A stretch of DNA of 64,000 nt. Source: G965267605 sp965267605. GTDB taxonomy: Bacteria > Bacteroidota > Bacteroidia > Flavobacteriales_E > Vicingaceae. The position numbers and the translations under genes were made by a program. The stretch is taken from positions 2,480,001 through 2,544,000 of the forward strand of contig OZ254088.1 in assembly GCA_965267605.1 (NCBI GenBank), in the 5' to 3' direction. Below are positions 39,799 through 47,766 of the stretch, piece after piece. The stretch's first letter is position 1. Each line of letters opens with the position of its first letter. The notes under the pieces are model-generated. The model was not told where the DNA came from, did no database searches, and saw only the letters and a program-made list of their open reading frames with translations.

Positions 39799-42645
39799 AT
39801 GGCAACATTTACCGACAGACACATCGGCCCAAGGGGTAACGATGTTCAAGAAATGCTATCGACAATTGGTGTTGGCTCGATCTCTGAGTTGATCGATCAA
39901 ACCATTCCTTCTCAGATCAGATTGAAGGCACCTCTCAATATGCCTTCTGGTCTTTCAGAATACGACTACCTGAATGAGCTTAGAGGAAAGGCGGAGCAGA
40001 ATAAGGTTTTCAGGTCGTACATCGGCTTGGGATATTACAACAATATCCTACCCAGTGTAATTCAGAGGAACATTCTCGAAAATCCAGGATGGTATACTGC
40101 TTACACTCCCTATCAGGCGGAAATCGCTCAGGGAAGATTGGAAGCGCTTTTGAATTTCCAAACCGTGGTTTCTGACCTTACAGGAATGGAGCTTGCCAAT
40201 GCATCTCTACTTGACGAAGGTACGGCAGCTGCAGAAGCTATGATCATGCTTCTCAATGCAAGATCCAGAGAGCAGAAAAAGGCAGATGCAAATAAGTTCT
40301 TTGTGGCAAACGCATGCTTCCCACAGACCATTGACGTGATGAAGACGCGGGCGACTCCATTGGGGATTGAACTTGTATTTGGCAATCCGGAGGATGCGAG
40401 CTTTGACGAGTCTTACTTTGGGGCTTTGGTTCAGTATCCGGATGGCAACGGGGTAATTAACGATTACAGCGACTTCGTAGGCAAAGCGAATGCTTCGGGA
40501 GTTAAGGTTGCCGTTGCTGCAGATATCATGAGCCTGGTGCTTTTAACCCCTCCGGGTGAATGGGGTGCAGATGTTGTGGTAGGAACAACCCAAAGATTTG
40601 GCATTCCTCTTGGCTTTGGCGGTCCTCACGCAGCGTACTTTGCAACAAAAGAAGAATACAAAAGACATATTCCGGGAAGGATCATTGGCGTTACAGTTGA
40701 CAGCAGAGGTCAGCGCGCGCTAAGAATGGCACTTCAAACAAGGGAACAGCATATTAAGAGAGACCGGGCAACATCCAACATTTGTACGGCACAGGTACTT
40801 CTAGCAGTTATGGCTGGAATGTATGCGGTATATCACGGTGTTGAGGGATTAAAAGAGATTGCCAGAAACATTCATGGTGCCACCAAATCAGCTGCAGAAG
40901 CTATCAAAGGTGGGGGCCATACCTTATTAAGCGACCATTACTTCGACACCATCAAAGTAATGGTTCCTGCTGCCGAACAGGCAAGCATCAAGGAAAAAGC
41001 ACTTGCCAAGGGTATCAACTTCCATTATACTGAAGATGGTATTCAAATCAGTATGGATGAAACTGTTTCCAGTCAGGATGTAGCAGACGTTGCGGAAATT
41101 TTTGGAGGGACTGCAGGAGAGGTTGTAGCATCTGATGTTGCGATCATGAACAGAACTTCATCTTTCATGGACTTTGAGGTGTTTGAACTCTACCGTTCGG
41201 AAACGGAAATGATGAGATACATCAAACGTCTTGAGAACAAAGATCTGTCCTTAGTTCATAGTATGATCTCATTGGGGTCTTGTACTATGAAGTTGAATGC
41301 GGCCAGCGAGTTGCTTCCATTGACATGGCCTGGTTTCGCGGGGATGCATCCATTTGTACCGACAGATCAGGCAGAAGGATATATCAGCATCATGAAAGAG
41401 CTGGAAGAACAACTTTGTGAGGTAACAGGATTTGATGCGGTATCACTTCAACCTAATTCCGGTGCTCAGGGAGAATACGCTGGTTTGATGGTAATTCGTG
41501 CCTACCATGAGGACCATGGTGACATGAACAGGAACATTGCACTTATCCCTTCATCAGCGCACGGGACCAATCCTGCCAGTGCGGTTATGGCGGGCATGAA
41601 GGTTGTGGTTACTAAATGTGACGACAACGGAAACATTGATGTTGAAGATCTTAAGGCAAAGGCAGAAGAACACAAGGACAACCTTGCTTGTCTGATGGTG
41701 ACTTATCCTTCAACACATGGCGTATTTGAGGAGGCCATCATGGAGATCACCAATATCATCCACGAAAATGGTGGACTGGTATATATGGATGGTGCAAACA
41801 TGAATGCGCAGGTAGGATTAACCAATCCAGCAACAATTGGTGCGGATGTGTGTCACCTTAACCTTCACAAAACATTTGCCATTCCTCATGGTGGTGGTGG
41901 ACCTGGAATGGGACCAATTGGTGTAGTTGCAAAACTGGCACCTTACCTGCCATCCAATCCGGTAGCACCAGTTGGTGGAGATAAAGCAATCAACGCAATT
42001 TCTGCGGCACAGTATGGAAGTGCATTGGTATTATTGATCTCCTATGGATATATCAAAATGTTGGGTGGAGATGGAATGACCAAATCGACTGAAATGGCCA
42101 TCCTTAACGCCAACTACCTCAAGGCAAAACTTCATGGTGCCTATGAAGCACTTTATGCGAATGAAAAAGGAAGGGTTGCACACGAGATGATCGTAGAATG
42201 CAGACCCTTTAAGGAGCACGGAATTGAAGTAACCGACATTGCCAAGAGATTGATGGACTATGGTTTCCACGCACCAACCGTTTCTTTCCCTGTAGCGGGG
42301 ACGTTAATGGTTGAGCCTACAGAAAGTGAAAGCAAGGAAGAGTTGGACCGATTTGTAGAAACGATGCTTAGTATTCGTCAGGAAATTGAAGATGTGGCGA
42401 ATGGTGTGACGGATGCTGAAGACAACGTGCTTCACAATGCACCACATACCGCGGATGTGGTTATGGACGACAATTGGAGTCACGCATATTCAAGAAAAGA
42501 AGCCGCTTATCCACTTGAATGGATCCGTGCAGGGAAGTTCTGGCCAACGGTTGGAAGGGTTGATGACGCTTATGGTGACAGGAACCTGGTGTGTACCTGT
42601 GCGCCTATTGAAAGCTTCATGGAGGAAGAAACCGTTGGTGCTTAA
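39799..42645 (+). CDS. gcvP: Glycine dehydrogenase (aminomethyl-transferring), P-protein
   Basis: The P-protein of the glycine cleavage system decarboxylates glycine with PLP and passes the aminomethyl group to the lipoyl H-protein. The single-chain 948-residue form starts TDRHIGPRGNDVQEML as expected. The PLP lysine is Lys691 in NLHKTFAIPHGGGGPGMG. SCTMKLNAASELLPLTWP and SAHGTNPASAVMAGM are further family signatures. gcvT and gcvH are not in the window, so it is transcribed alone, from a promoter with a clear -7 element. Confidence 0.98.
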   Translation: MATFTDRHIGPRGNDVQEMLSTIGVGSISELIDQTIPSQIRLKAPLNMPSGLSEYDYLNELRGKAEQNKVFRSYIGLGYYNNILPSVIQRNILENPGWYTAYTPYQAEIAQGRLEALLNFQTVVSDLTGMELANASLLDEGTAAAEAMIMLLNARSREQKKADANKFFVANACFPQTIDVMKTRATPLGIELVFGNPEDASFDESYFGALVQYPDGNGVINDYSDFVGKANASGVKVAVAADIMSLVLLTPPGEWGADVVVGTTQRFGIPLGFGGPHAAYFATKEEYKRHIPGRIIGVTVDSRGQRALRMALQTREQHIKRDRATSNICTAQVLLAVMAGMYAVYHGVEGLKEIARNIHGATKSAAEAIKGGGHTLLSDHYFDTIKVMVPAAEQASIKEKALAKGINFHYTEDGIQISMDETVSSQDVADVAEIFGGTAGEVVASDVAIMNRTSSFMDFEVFELYRSETEMMRYIKRLENKDLSLVHSMISLGSCTMKLNAASELLPLTWPGFAGMHPFVPTDQAEGYISIMKELEEQLCEVTGFDAVSLQPNSGAQGEYAGLMVIRAYHEDHGDMNRNIALIPSSAHGTNPASAVMAGMKVVVTKCDDNGNIDVEDLKAKAEEHKDNLACLMVTYPSTHGVFEEAIMEITNIIHENGGLVYMDGANMNAQVGLTNPATIGADVCHLNLHKTFAIPHGGGGPGMGPIGVVAKLAPYLPSNPVAPVGGDKAINAISAAQYGSALVLLISYGYIKMLGGDGMTKSTEMAILNANYLKAKLHGAYEALYANEKGRVAHEMIVECRPFKEHGIEVTDIAKRLMDYGFHAPTVSFPVAGTLMVEPTESESKEELDRFVETMLSIRQEIEDVANGVTDAEDNVLHNAPHTADVVMDDNWSHAYSRKEAAYPLEWIRAGKFWPTVGRVDDAYGDRNLVCTCAPIESFMEEETVGA

Positions 42646-42735
42646 TTGATGACCGTTACTTGGTTAGGGTTACCGATAATTGAAACGGTCAGTAATTCAG
42701 CCATGTAGACGACAAAGCCAAATGCAAAATTTTGT

Positions 42736-42743
42736 TAATTTTA
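42736..42743 (+). promoter_or_regulatory. Near-consensus -7 element before the abundant T9SS cargo gene
   Basis: TAATTTTA is one base off TAnnTTTG and lies 27 bases before the ATG, in an AT-rich segment (42727-42750). No -33 TTTG at correct spacing is visible. Confidence 0.35.
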
Positions 42744-42770
42744 GTTCTTTAAACGCTTAAACATACTTCT

Positions 42771-43814
42771 ATGAAAAAACTTTACACGCTACTTGTTGCT
42801 GGAGCACTAGTTACTGGTGTTTCTGCACAAAACGTTATCTCAACACACAAGGCTGACAGAGTTACTCCTGTAAAAGCAAATGTTATCGCTAACAAAGCTG
42901 CTACAGATACTGTTTCTTGGGCAAACGATCTAGGTGCTCAGGGATGGGCTCTTAACGGCTGGTCTTCCGGTGGTTTCGTAACTGGTATTGGTGTTCTTAA
43001 CAACGCTATTTCTACTGGTACTGCTCAGGGATACTACATGGGATACTACTTCGGTCTTTCTTCTTACAAGATTGAAGAAGTTATTCTTTGGTGTGGTGAG
43101 AAAAGCGAGTCTGGTTCTACAACTGGTAACCTGACTGTAAATATTCACCTTATCGATGACTCTAGTTCTTACGGTAATGGTACTGTAACATATAACATTA
43201 CCGCTCCTGGTACTGTTGTAGGTACTGCTACTATTCCATGGATCAACATCGATACTACTTTGAACCTTGCAGGGTCTTTGACTGCTGTATCATTTGCTTC
43301 TCCAGTATTCGTTTCTTCGGATTACGCTGTTGGAGTTGATTACGCTGATATCGCAACAAACCTTGATACTGTTGGTTTCGTTAACAACGATGGTCAAGTT
43401 ACTGACGATCACCAGTGGATCTACTACCCAGGTGCATCTTCTAACTTCTGGGCTCAGTACGAGCACATCGTTTCTGGTGGATGGAGCAAGAAAGCTTGCT
43501 ACTGGCCAGTAATTGACAGAGCTACTGGAATCGAGGAAGCTGCTATGGTTAATGGTGTTAAGATGGCTGTAAGCCCTAACCCAGCTGTTGACCAAATCAA
43601 GGTTCAGTACGAACTAGCTGACAACAGCAATGTTCAGGTTCAGATTTATGACCTTACTGGTAAGGTTGTTTATGACATGACTGAAGTAAACGTTGCTGCT
43701 GGTGTTACTAACAACGTAACAATTGACGTATCTGAGCTTAGCGCTGGAAACTACTATGTTTCTCTAGTTGCTAACGGAGAGCGTTCAACTTCTAAGCTTG
43801 TACTTACGAAGTAA
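42771..43814 (+). CDS. T9SS cargo protein with type A sorting domain, probably highly expressed
   Basis: This is a 347-residue secreted protein with signal MKKLYTLLVAGALVTGVSAQ and a beta-rich body that repeats strands such as DYAVGVDYADI. The C-terminal sorting domain begins AVSPNPAVDQIKVQYEL and ends STSKLVLTK, a canonical type A domain. Codon use is strikingly biased by eye: Ala mostly GCT, Thr ACT, Val GTT, Gly GGT, Ser TCT, Asn AAC. The neighbouring genes use a broad mix. That pattern usually marks very abundant proteins. The next gene is a diverged paralogue. Function is unknown; a surface-layer, adhesin or structural role is plausible. Confidence 0.87.
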   Translation: MKKLYTLLVAGALVTGVSAQNVISTHKADRVTPVKANVIANKAATDTVSWANDLGAQGWALNGWSSGGFVTGIGVLNNAISTGTAQGYYMGYYFGLSSYKIEEVILWCGEKSESGSTTGNLTVNIHLIDDSSSYGNGTVTYNITAPGTVVGTATIPWINIDTTLNLAGSLTAVSFASPVFVSSDYAVGVDYADIATNLDTVGFVNNDGQVTDDHQWIYYPGASSNFWAQYEHIVSGGWSKKACYWPVIDRATGIEEAAMVNGVKMAVSPNPAVDQIKVQYELADNSNVQVQIYDLTGKVVYDMTEVNVAAGVTNNVTIDVSELSAGNYYVSLVANGERSTSKLVLTK

Positions 43815-43840
43815 TTCGTAATCACACAATAATGTTGAGA

Positions 43841-43869
43841 AAGCCCTCCCGGTTCGGGAGGGCTTTTTT
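43841..43869 (+). terminator. Strong Rho-independent terminator
   Basis: An 11-bp perfect, GC-rich stem (AAGCCCTCCCG/CGGGAGGGCTT) with a 3-base loop is followed by six T. It lies 26 bases after the stop of the biased-codon T9SS gene and 19 bases before the next gene, which should limit read-through. Confidence 0.92.
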
Positions 43870-43887
43870 ATTCATTAACTTTAGAGC

Positions 43888-44847
43888 ATGCGAAAACTCT
43901 TCTCCATCATACTCGCATTTAGTGCGCTGACGGTTTCTGCTCAGATCGATACGGTTGGGTACAATCCGGTGCCTGGCTTTGCTCCTAATTTCGCTTCCAA
44001 GACATACCTGCATCCTCATAACGATGGCGGATACCTATATGGAACGAATGCTTCTGCATTTGGCTACGGCCAGTGTGCCCAGGGGTACAGTAACGGCAAT
44101 TCGTATGTCTGCAGGATCATGGAAGTTCTGGTATGGTTCGGACACAAGAACCACGTTTCATTAGACAGCACTTCACAGGTAGTCGTTCGCGTGTACCCAA
44201 TGAACGTAAACGAAGCTTATAACAATGATGGCTCGGGTACCAACTTCGCATTGAATTCCATTGGGCCCGAAGCCAATCATGTGGCGTACGGAACGCTTTT
44301 CACCCATAACATAGATACCAATTACAAGAACTTCAACGTAGTTACATTGAATACTCAACCCGTAGTTACAGGTGATTTTGCGGTAAGCGTTGATTATAGG
44401 AATGCGGAATCGAAAGGCGATACCATTGCCGTACTTTCAGACACAATTGGTGCAGCCAATGAGCTGGACTTTGCCTTCTCATGGTTGGAACTGGATTCGT
44501 CTCATTGGTTCGTAACGGACTTCCTTACAAGCATTGGACTAGGAGGTACAGGGCAGTCGAACAACAACCTGGCGATATTCCCGGTAATTGATCCATCCCT
44601 GGGGATTAATCCTTTACCCGTTCCCACGGTAAAAATGTATCCGAACCCTGCTATGCGGGGTCAGGAAGTACGGCTCACACATCTACGATCGATCAACCCA
44701 CGGATCGATGTGTTGGACGGTATGGGCAGACTAGTCAGGGAAAATGCAGGTACCCGATTCTCTACCGAAGGGCTTGCGGCAGGCACGTATTATGTCCTGG
44801 TCAGATCGGAAGAAGAAAGGTTTGCAGTTAAACTTCAGGTACGCTAA
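43888..44847 (+). CDS. T9SS cargo protein with type A sorting domain
   Basis: This 319-residue secreted protein has signal MRKLFSIILAFSALTVSAQ. The body shares features with the preceding gene, such as EVLVWFGHKN (compare EVILWCGEKS), DFAVSVDYRN and FPVIDPSLGI (compare WPVIDRATGI), so the two are paralogues. The sorting domain runs from VKMYPNPAMRGQEV to the end. Unlike its neighbour, it does not show strong codon bias, so expression is likely lower. It follows a strong terminator. The stop abuts that of the convergent ABC ATPase gene. Function is unknown. Confidence 0.84.
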   Translation: MRKLFSIILAFSALTVSAQIDTVGYNPVPGFAPNFASKTYLHPHNDGGYLYGTNASAFGYGQCAQGYSNGNSYVCRIMEVLVWFGHKNHVSLDSTSQVVVRVYPMNVNEAYNNDGSGTNFALNSIGPEANHVAYGTLFTHNIDTNYKNFNVVTLNTQPVVTGDFAVSVDYRNAESKGDTIAVLSDTIGAANELDFAFSWLELDSSHWFVTDFLTSIGLGGTGQSNNNLAIFPVIDPSLGINPLPVPTVKMYPNPAMRGQEVRLTHLRSINPRIDVLDGMGRLVRENAGTRFSTEGLAAGTYYVLVRSEEERFAVKLQVR

Positions 44848-45597
44848 TCAGGTATCCCTGAACTTCTTCATGATGTGCGAAGCGTAGACGAACGAGTTGA
44901 GCTCTTCATTGTCCGTTCTTAGGATAGAAACCTTATCACCCTCCCACCACTTCTCGCCTTTGTAAATAAACATGATGTTGGACCCAATCTCCATCACCGA
45001 GTTCATGTCATGTGTGATCACAATCGTTGTAATCCCATACTCTTCAGTGATCTCTGCAATTAGGTTGTCGATTACTATTCCCGTCTGGGGATCCAGCCCG
45101 GAGTTTGGTTCATCGCAAAACAGATACTTAGGGTTCATTGCAATCGCGCGAGCAATACCTACCCTTTTCTGCATACCACCACTGATCTCTGAAGGGTACA
45201 GGTCATTTACGTTCTCCAGGTTCACCCTGCTTAAGCAGAAGTTAACCCTGTCTAGCATTTCCTCTTCCGTCTGCTCAGAATGTACCTTCAAGGGGAACAT
45301 TACATTTTCCTGAACGGTCAATGAATCAAACAGTGCTCCACCCTGAAAGAGCATCCCAATTTCTGACCGTATCTCCCTACGCTCCTTTAATTCCATGCTC
45401 GTGAAGTCCCTGTTATCAAACAGCACTGACCCTCCGTCCACTTCGTGTAATCCAATCAAGCACTTGGTAAACACAGACTTACCTGAGCCACTGGCACCAA
45501 TAATCAAATTGGTCATACCCCTCTTGAATTGAAAGCTCACGTTCTTTAGAACATGATTGTCGCCAAATGACTTCGATATGTTCCTCGCTTCGATCAA
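44848..45597 (-). CDS. mlaF: ABC transporter ATP-binding protein, MlaF-like
   Basis: This 249-residue ATPase belongs to the MCE-type (Mla) phospholipid transporters. Walker A is GASGSGKSVFTKCLIGL, the Q-loop segment is GMLFQGGALFDSLTVQENV (an MlaF hallmark), the signature is ISGGMQKRVGIARAI, and Walker B is LFCDEPNSGLDPQT. It is coupled by a 4-base overlap to the MlaE-like permease gene. These systems move phospholipid between inner and outer membranes to maintain asymmetry. No MCE-domain (MlaD) gene follows; the next gene is on the other strand. Confidence 0.93.
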   Translation of the reverse strand: MIEARNISKSFGDNHVLKNVSFQFKRGMTNLIIGASGSGKSVFTKCLIGLHEVDGGSVLFDNRDFTSMELKERREIRSEIGMLFQGGALFDSLTVQENVMFPLKVHSEQTEEEMLDRVNFCLSRVNLENVNDLYPSEISGGMQKRVGIARAIAMNPKYLFCDEPNSGLDPQTGIVIDNLIAEITEEYGITTIVITHDMNSVMEIGSNIMFIYKGEKWWEGDKVSILRTDNEELNSFVYASHIMKKFRDT

Positions 45598-46334
45598 ATC
45601 AGTAGAATCTGAGTAAGGATGTAATTGAACAACAGGATGGTAACGCTGGAGTATATGATTCCTTTTGTACTACTCTTTCCTACCTCCAAAGAACCCCCAC
45701 GTGTATAGTAACCGTGGTAAGCGGGAATTGCAGTAATAATAAAGGCAAATACAACTGTTTTGATCAATGCATAGACTACAGAAAATGCCTCAAAATCATA
45801 ACGGATACCGTAGATGTACTGTGGCGTGGTTACAATGTCGATCCCAATCCCTACGAGCCACCCGCCAAACAATCCCAAAAACATGCTCAGCATAATGATA
45901 AACGGGTTGATCACCATGGCAGCAATGATCTTCGGAGCGATCAGGTAACTGGCTGAATTAACACCCATGATTTCCAAAGCATCAATTTGCTCTGAAACAC
46001 GCATTGTACCAATCTGCGATGCAATTCTAGATCCCACCATTCCCGCCAGGATAAGCGCTACAATGGTTGGTGAAAACTCAAGCACGATGGTTTGGCGTGC
46101 CGTAAACCCTACCGTATAGGATGGAAGTAGGGGGCTGTCAATATTCGAAGCCGTTTGAATAACCACAACAGCGCCCATGAAAACAGAGATGATAGAAACG
46201 ATTCCCATGCTTCCGATTCCGAGATTGTATATCTCGTCCATGGTATTGCGCAGGAAGACAGAAAACTTGTCGGGTTTCTTAAAAGCTCTTGCAATCAGGA
46301 TGCAAAACCTTCCAATATTGTAGAAGAATTCCAT
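45594..46334 (-). CDS. mlaE: MlaE family ABC transporter permease
   Basis: This 246-residue permease has about five or six membrane segments. FMGAVVVIQTASNI, LAGMVGSRIASQIGTMRVSEQIDALEIMG and the C-terminal GYYTRGGSLEVGKSST are the MlaE/DUF140 signatures. It is the first gene of the pair with mlaF. Substrates are probably phospholipids. A partner MCE protein must be encoded elsewhere. Confidence 0.94.
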   Translation of the reverse strand: MEFFYNIGRFCILIARAFKKPDKFSVFLRNTMDEIYNLGIGSMGIVSIISVFMGAVVVIQTASNIDSPLLPSYTVGFTARQTIVLEFSPTIVALILAGMVGSRIASQIGTMRVSEQIDALEIMGVNSASYLIAPKIIAAMVINPFIIMLSMFLGLFGGWLVGIGIDIVTTPQYIYGIRYDFEAFSVVYALIKTVVFAFIITAIPAYHGYYTRGGSLEVGKSSTKGIIYSSVTILLFNYILTQILLI

Positions 46335-46409
46335 ACTAGGAGGCCTAAAAATACGTAATATGTAACAAAGGGAACGTAAGCCTGCACAGGGCTTTTCCTA
46401 TCTTTAGAC

Positions 46410-46586
46410 ATGCGGTTACTAAAGCTTACCATACTATCAGCGTTGTGTTGTGTTCTGATGTCAGGATGCTTCCTAAGGAAGAAGAACCGCTGTGGTGATT
46501 GCCCAACATGGGGTAAAAACCGTAAAAAGAAAGCTAGTATTCTCCCCGTGAAGAAGCCCGATCCTGGTGCTTATCACGTTGGCTAA
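46410..46586 (+). CDS. Tiny lipoprotein with CPxxGK motif
   Basis: This 58-residue predicted lipoprotein starts MRLLKLTILSALCCVLMSGC, a signal with lipobox MSGC. The mature part is FLRKKNRCGDCPTWGKNRKK plus a short tail. It shares with the lipoprotein at 13396 the start M-K/R-LLK, a CP-x-aromatic-GK core and a Lys/Arg run after it. It lies nine bases before manC in the same direction, so the two are probably cotranscribed. A TATCTTTA element lies just three bases upstream of the ATG. Function is unknown. Confidence 0.68.
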   Translation: MRLLKLTILSALCCVLMSGCFLRKKNRCGDCPTWGKNRKKKASILPVKKPDPGAYHVG

Positions 46587-46595
46587 AGACCTAAG

Positions 46596-47675
46596 ATGGA
46601 TCCGAATAAATATTGCATTATCATGGCCGGTGGCGTTGGAAGCCGGTTCTGGCCAATGAGTCGTACTTCGTACCCGAAACAGTTTCTTGATTTCCTTGGT
46701 ACGGGTGAATCCCTACTCCAAATGACAGTTAGAAGGATCATGAAAATTTGTCCTGAGGAGAACATCTACATCGTTACCAATGAGATGTACAAGGAAACAA
46801 CCCTGCACCAACTACCTTCTTTTAATGAGGACCAGGTGCTGTGTGAACCAGCGCGAAGAAATACCGCTCCCTGTGTGGCTTACGCATCTGTTAAGATCCA
46901 TGCGCAGAATCCAAATGCAAACATATTTGTTGCCGCTGCGGATCACCTCATCGTGAAGGAGGAAGCGTTTGTGGACGTTGTGAACGAAGCCATGGAATTC
47001 ACTGCCAATAACGATGCGTTAGTGACCTTCGGTATTGAGCCAACAAGGCCGGATACAGGATACGGGTACATCCAGTTCGATACGAGTTCTGAAGGCAATG
47101 TGAAGCCAGTAAGGAATTTTACCGAAAAGCCGGATTTACAAACTGCAGAATCCTTCCTGTCTAGCGGAGATTATAGCTGGAATTCCGGGATGTTTATATG
47201 GAGTTCCTCCAGTATTCTTGGAGCCATGCAGAAACATCTTACAGAAGTTTATAACCTATTCCACGATGGGATTGATCTGATGAATACTGATGATGAAAGT
47301 GCATTCATCAAACAGGTATACCCCATTTGTCCTGATGTATCTATCGATTATGGCGTAATGGAAAAAGCCGAGAATGTTTATGTAATCAGTGCTGACATTG
47401 GCTGGTCTGATCTGGGTACCTGGGGATCGGTATACACTCATTTGCAGCACGATGGTGCAAGCAATGCTGTAAGTGGAGATAACGTCATGATGTACGATTC
47501 AAAGGGATGCATGGTAAATGTACCAGAAGACAAACTAACTGTTATTCAAGGACTTGAGGACTATATCGTGGTAGAATCCAACAATACACTGTTGATTTGC
47601 AAAAAGCAGGACGAACAGATGATCAAGCAGTTCGTTTCAGATGTTAAGGAGCAGAAAGGCGAGAACTTCGTCTAG
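46596..47675 (+). CDS. manC: Mannose-1-phosphate guanylyltransferase
   Basis: This enzyme makes GDP-mannose from mannose-1-phosphate and GTP, the donor for mannosylation and the precursor of GDP-fucose. The nucleotide loop is CIIMAGGVGSRFWPMSRTSYP with KQFLDF after it. EPARRNTAPCVAYA and FTEKPDLQTAESFL are family signatures, and SIDYGVMEKAENVYVI is the metal/sugar site region. The 359-residue form lacks the C-terminal cupin isomerase domain found in bifunctional ManC. It follows the tiny lipoprotein gene closely. GDP-mannose made here could feed the DPM1-like GT2 encoded at about 27-28 kb. Confidence 0.95.
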   Translation: MDPNKYCIIMAGGVGSRFWPMSRTSYPKQFLDFLGTGESLLQMTVRRIMKICPEENIYIVTNEMYKETTLHQLPSFNEDQVLCEPARRNTAPCVAYASVKIHAQNPNANIFVAAADHLIVKEEAFVDVVNEAMEFTANNDALVTFGIEPTRPDTGYGYIQFDTSSEGNVKPVRNFTEKPDLQTAESFLSSGDYSWNSGMFIWSSSSILGAMQKHLTEVYNLFHDGIDLMNTDDESAFIKQVYPICPDVSIDYGVMEKAENVYVISADIGWSDLGTWGSVYTHLQHDGASNAVSGDNVMMYDSKGCMVNVPEDKLTVIQGLEDYIVVESNNTLLICKKQDEQMIKQFVSDVKEQKGENFV

Positions 47676-47677
47676 CA

Positions 47678-47764
47678 AGTATTTAGTAGTGAGTACGCCT
47701 GTGGCTTTTAGTAAATAAGATTCTAATTACTAAAAGTTCTGCGTAGTAGAACGTACTAAATACT
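47678..47764. repeat. Nested inverted repeats between manC and fumC
   Basis: Outer arms AGTATTTAGTA (47678-47688) and TACTAAATACT (47754-47764) enclose inner arms CTTTTAGTAA (47705-47714) and TTACTAAAAG (47727-47736). The structure fills nearly the whole convergent gap. It could be a bidirectional terminator or a dispersed repeat element; there is no classic T-run. Confidence 0.55.
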
Positions 47765-47766
47765 AA

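Noticed and set aside
42651..42690. GACCGTT/AACGGTC inverted repeat after gcvP as a terminator
   Set aside because: The loop is 26 bases, the stem only 7, and no T-run follows.
46399..46406. TATCTTTA just before the tiny lipoprotein ATG (and a similar TAACTTTA at 43876-43883) as evidence of leaderless mRNAs
   Set aside because: Both are one base off consensus and lack a -33 box at correct spacing, so leaderless transcription cannot be supported.
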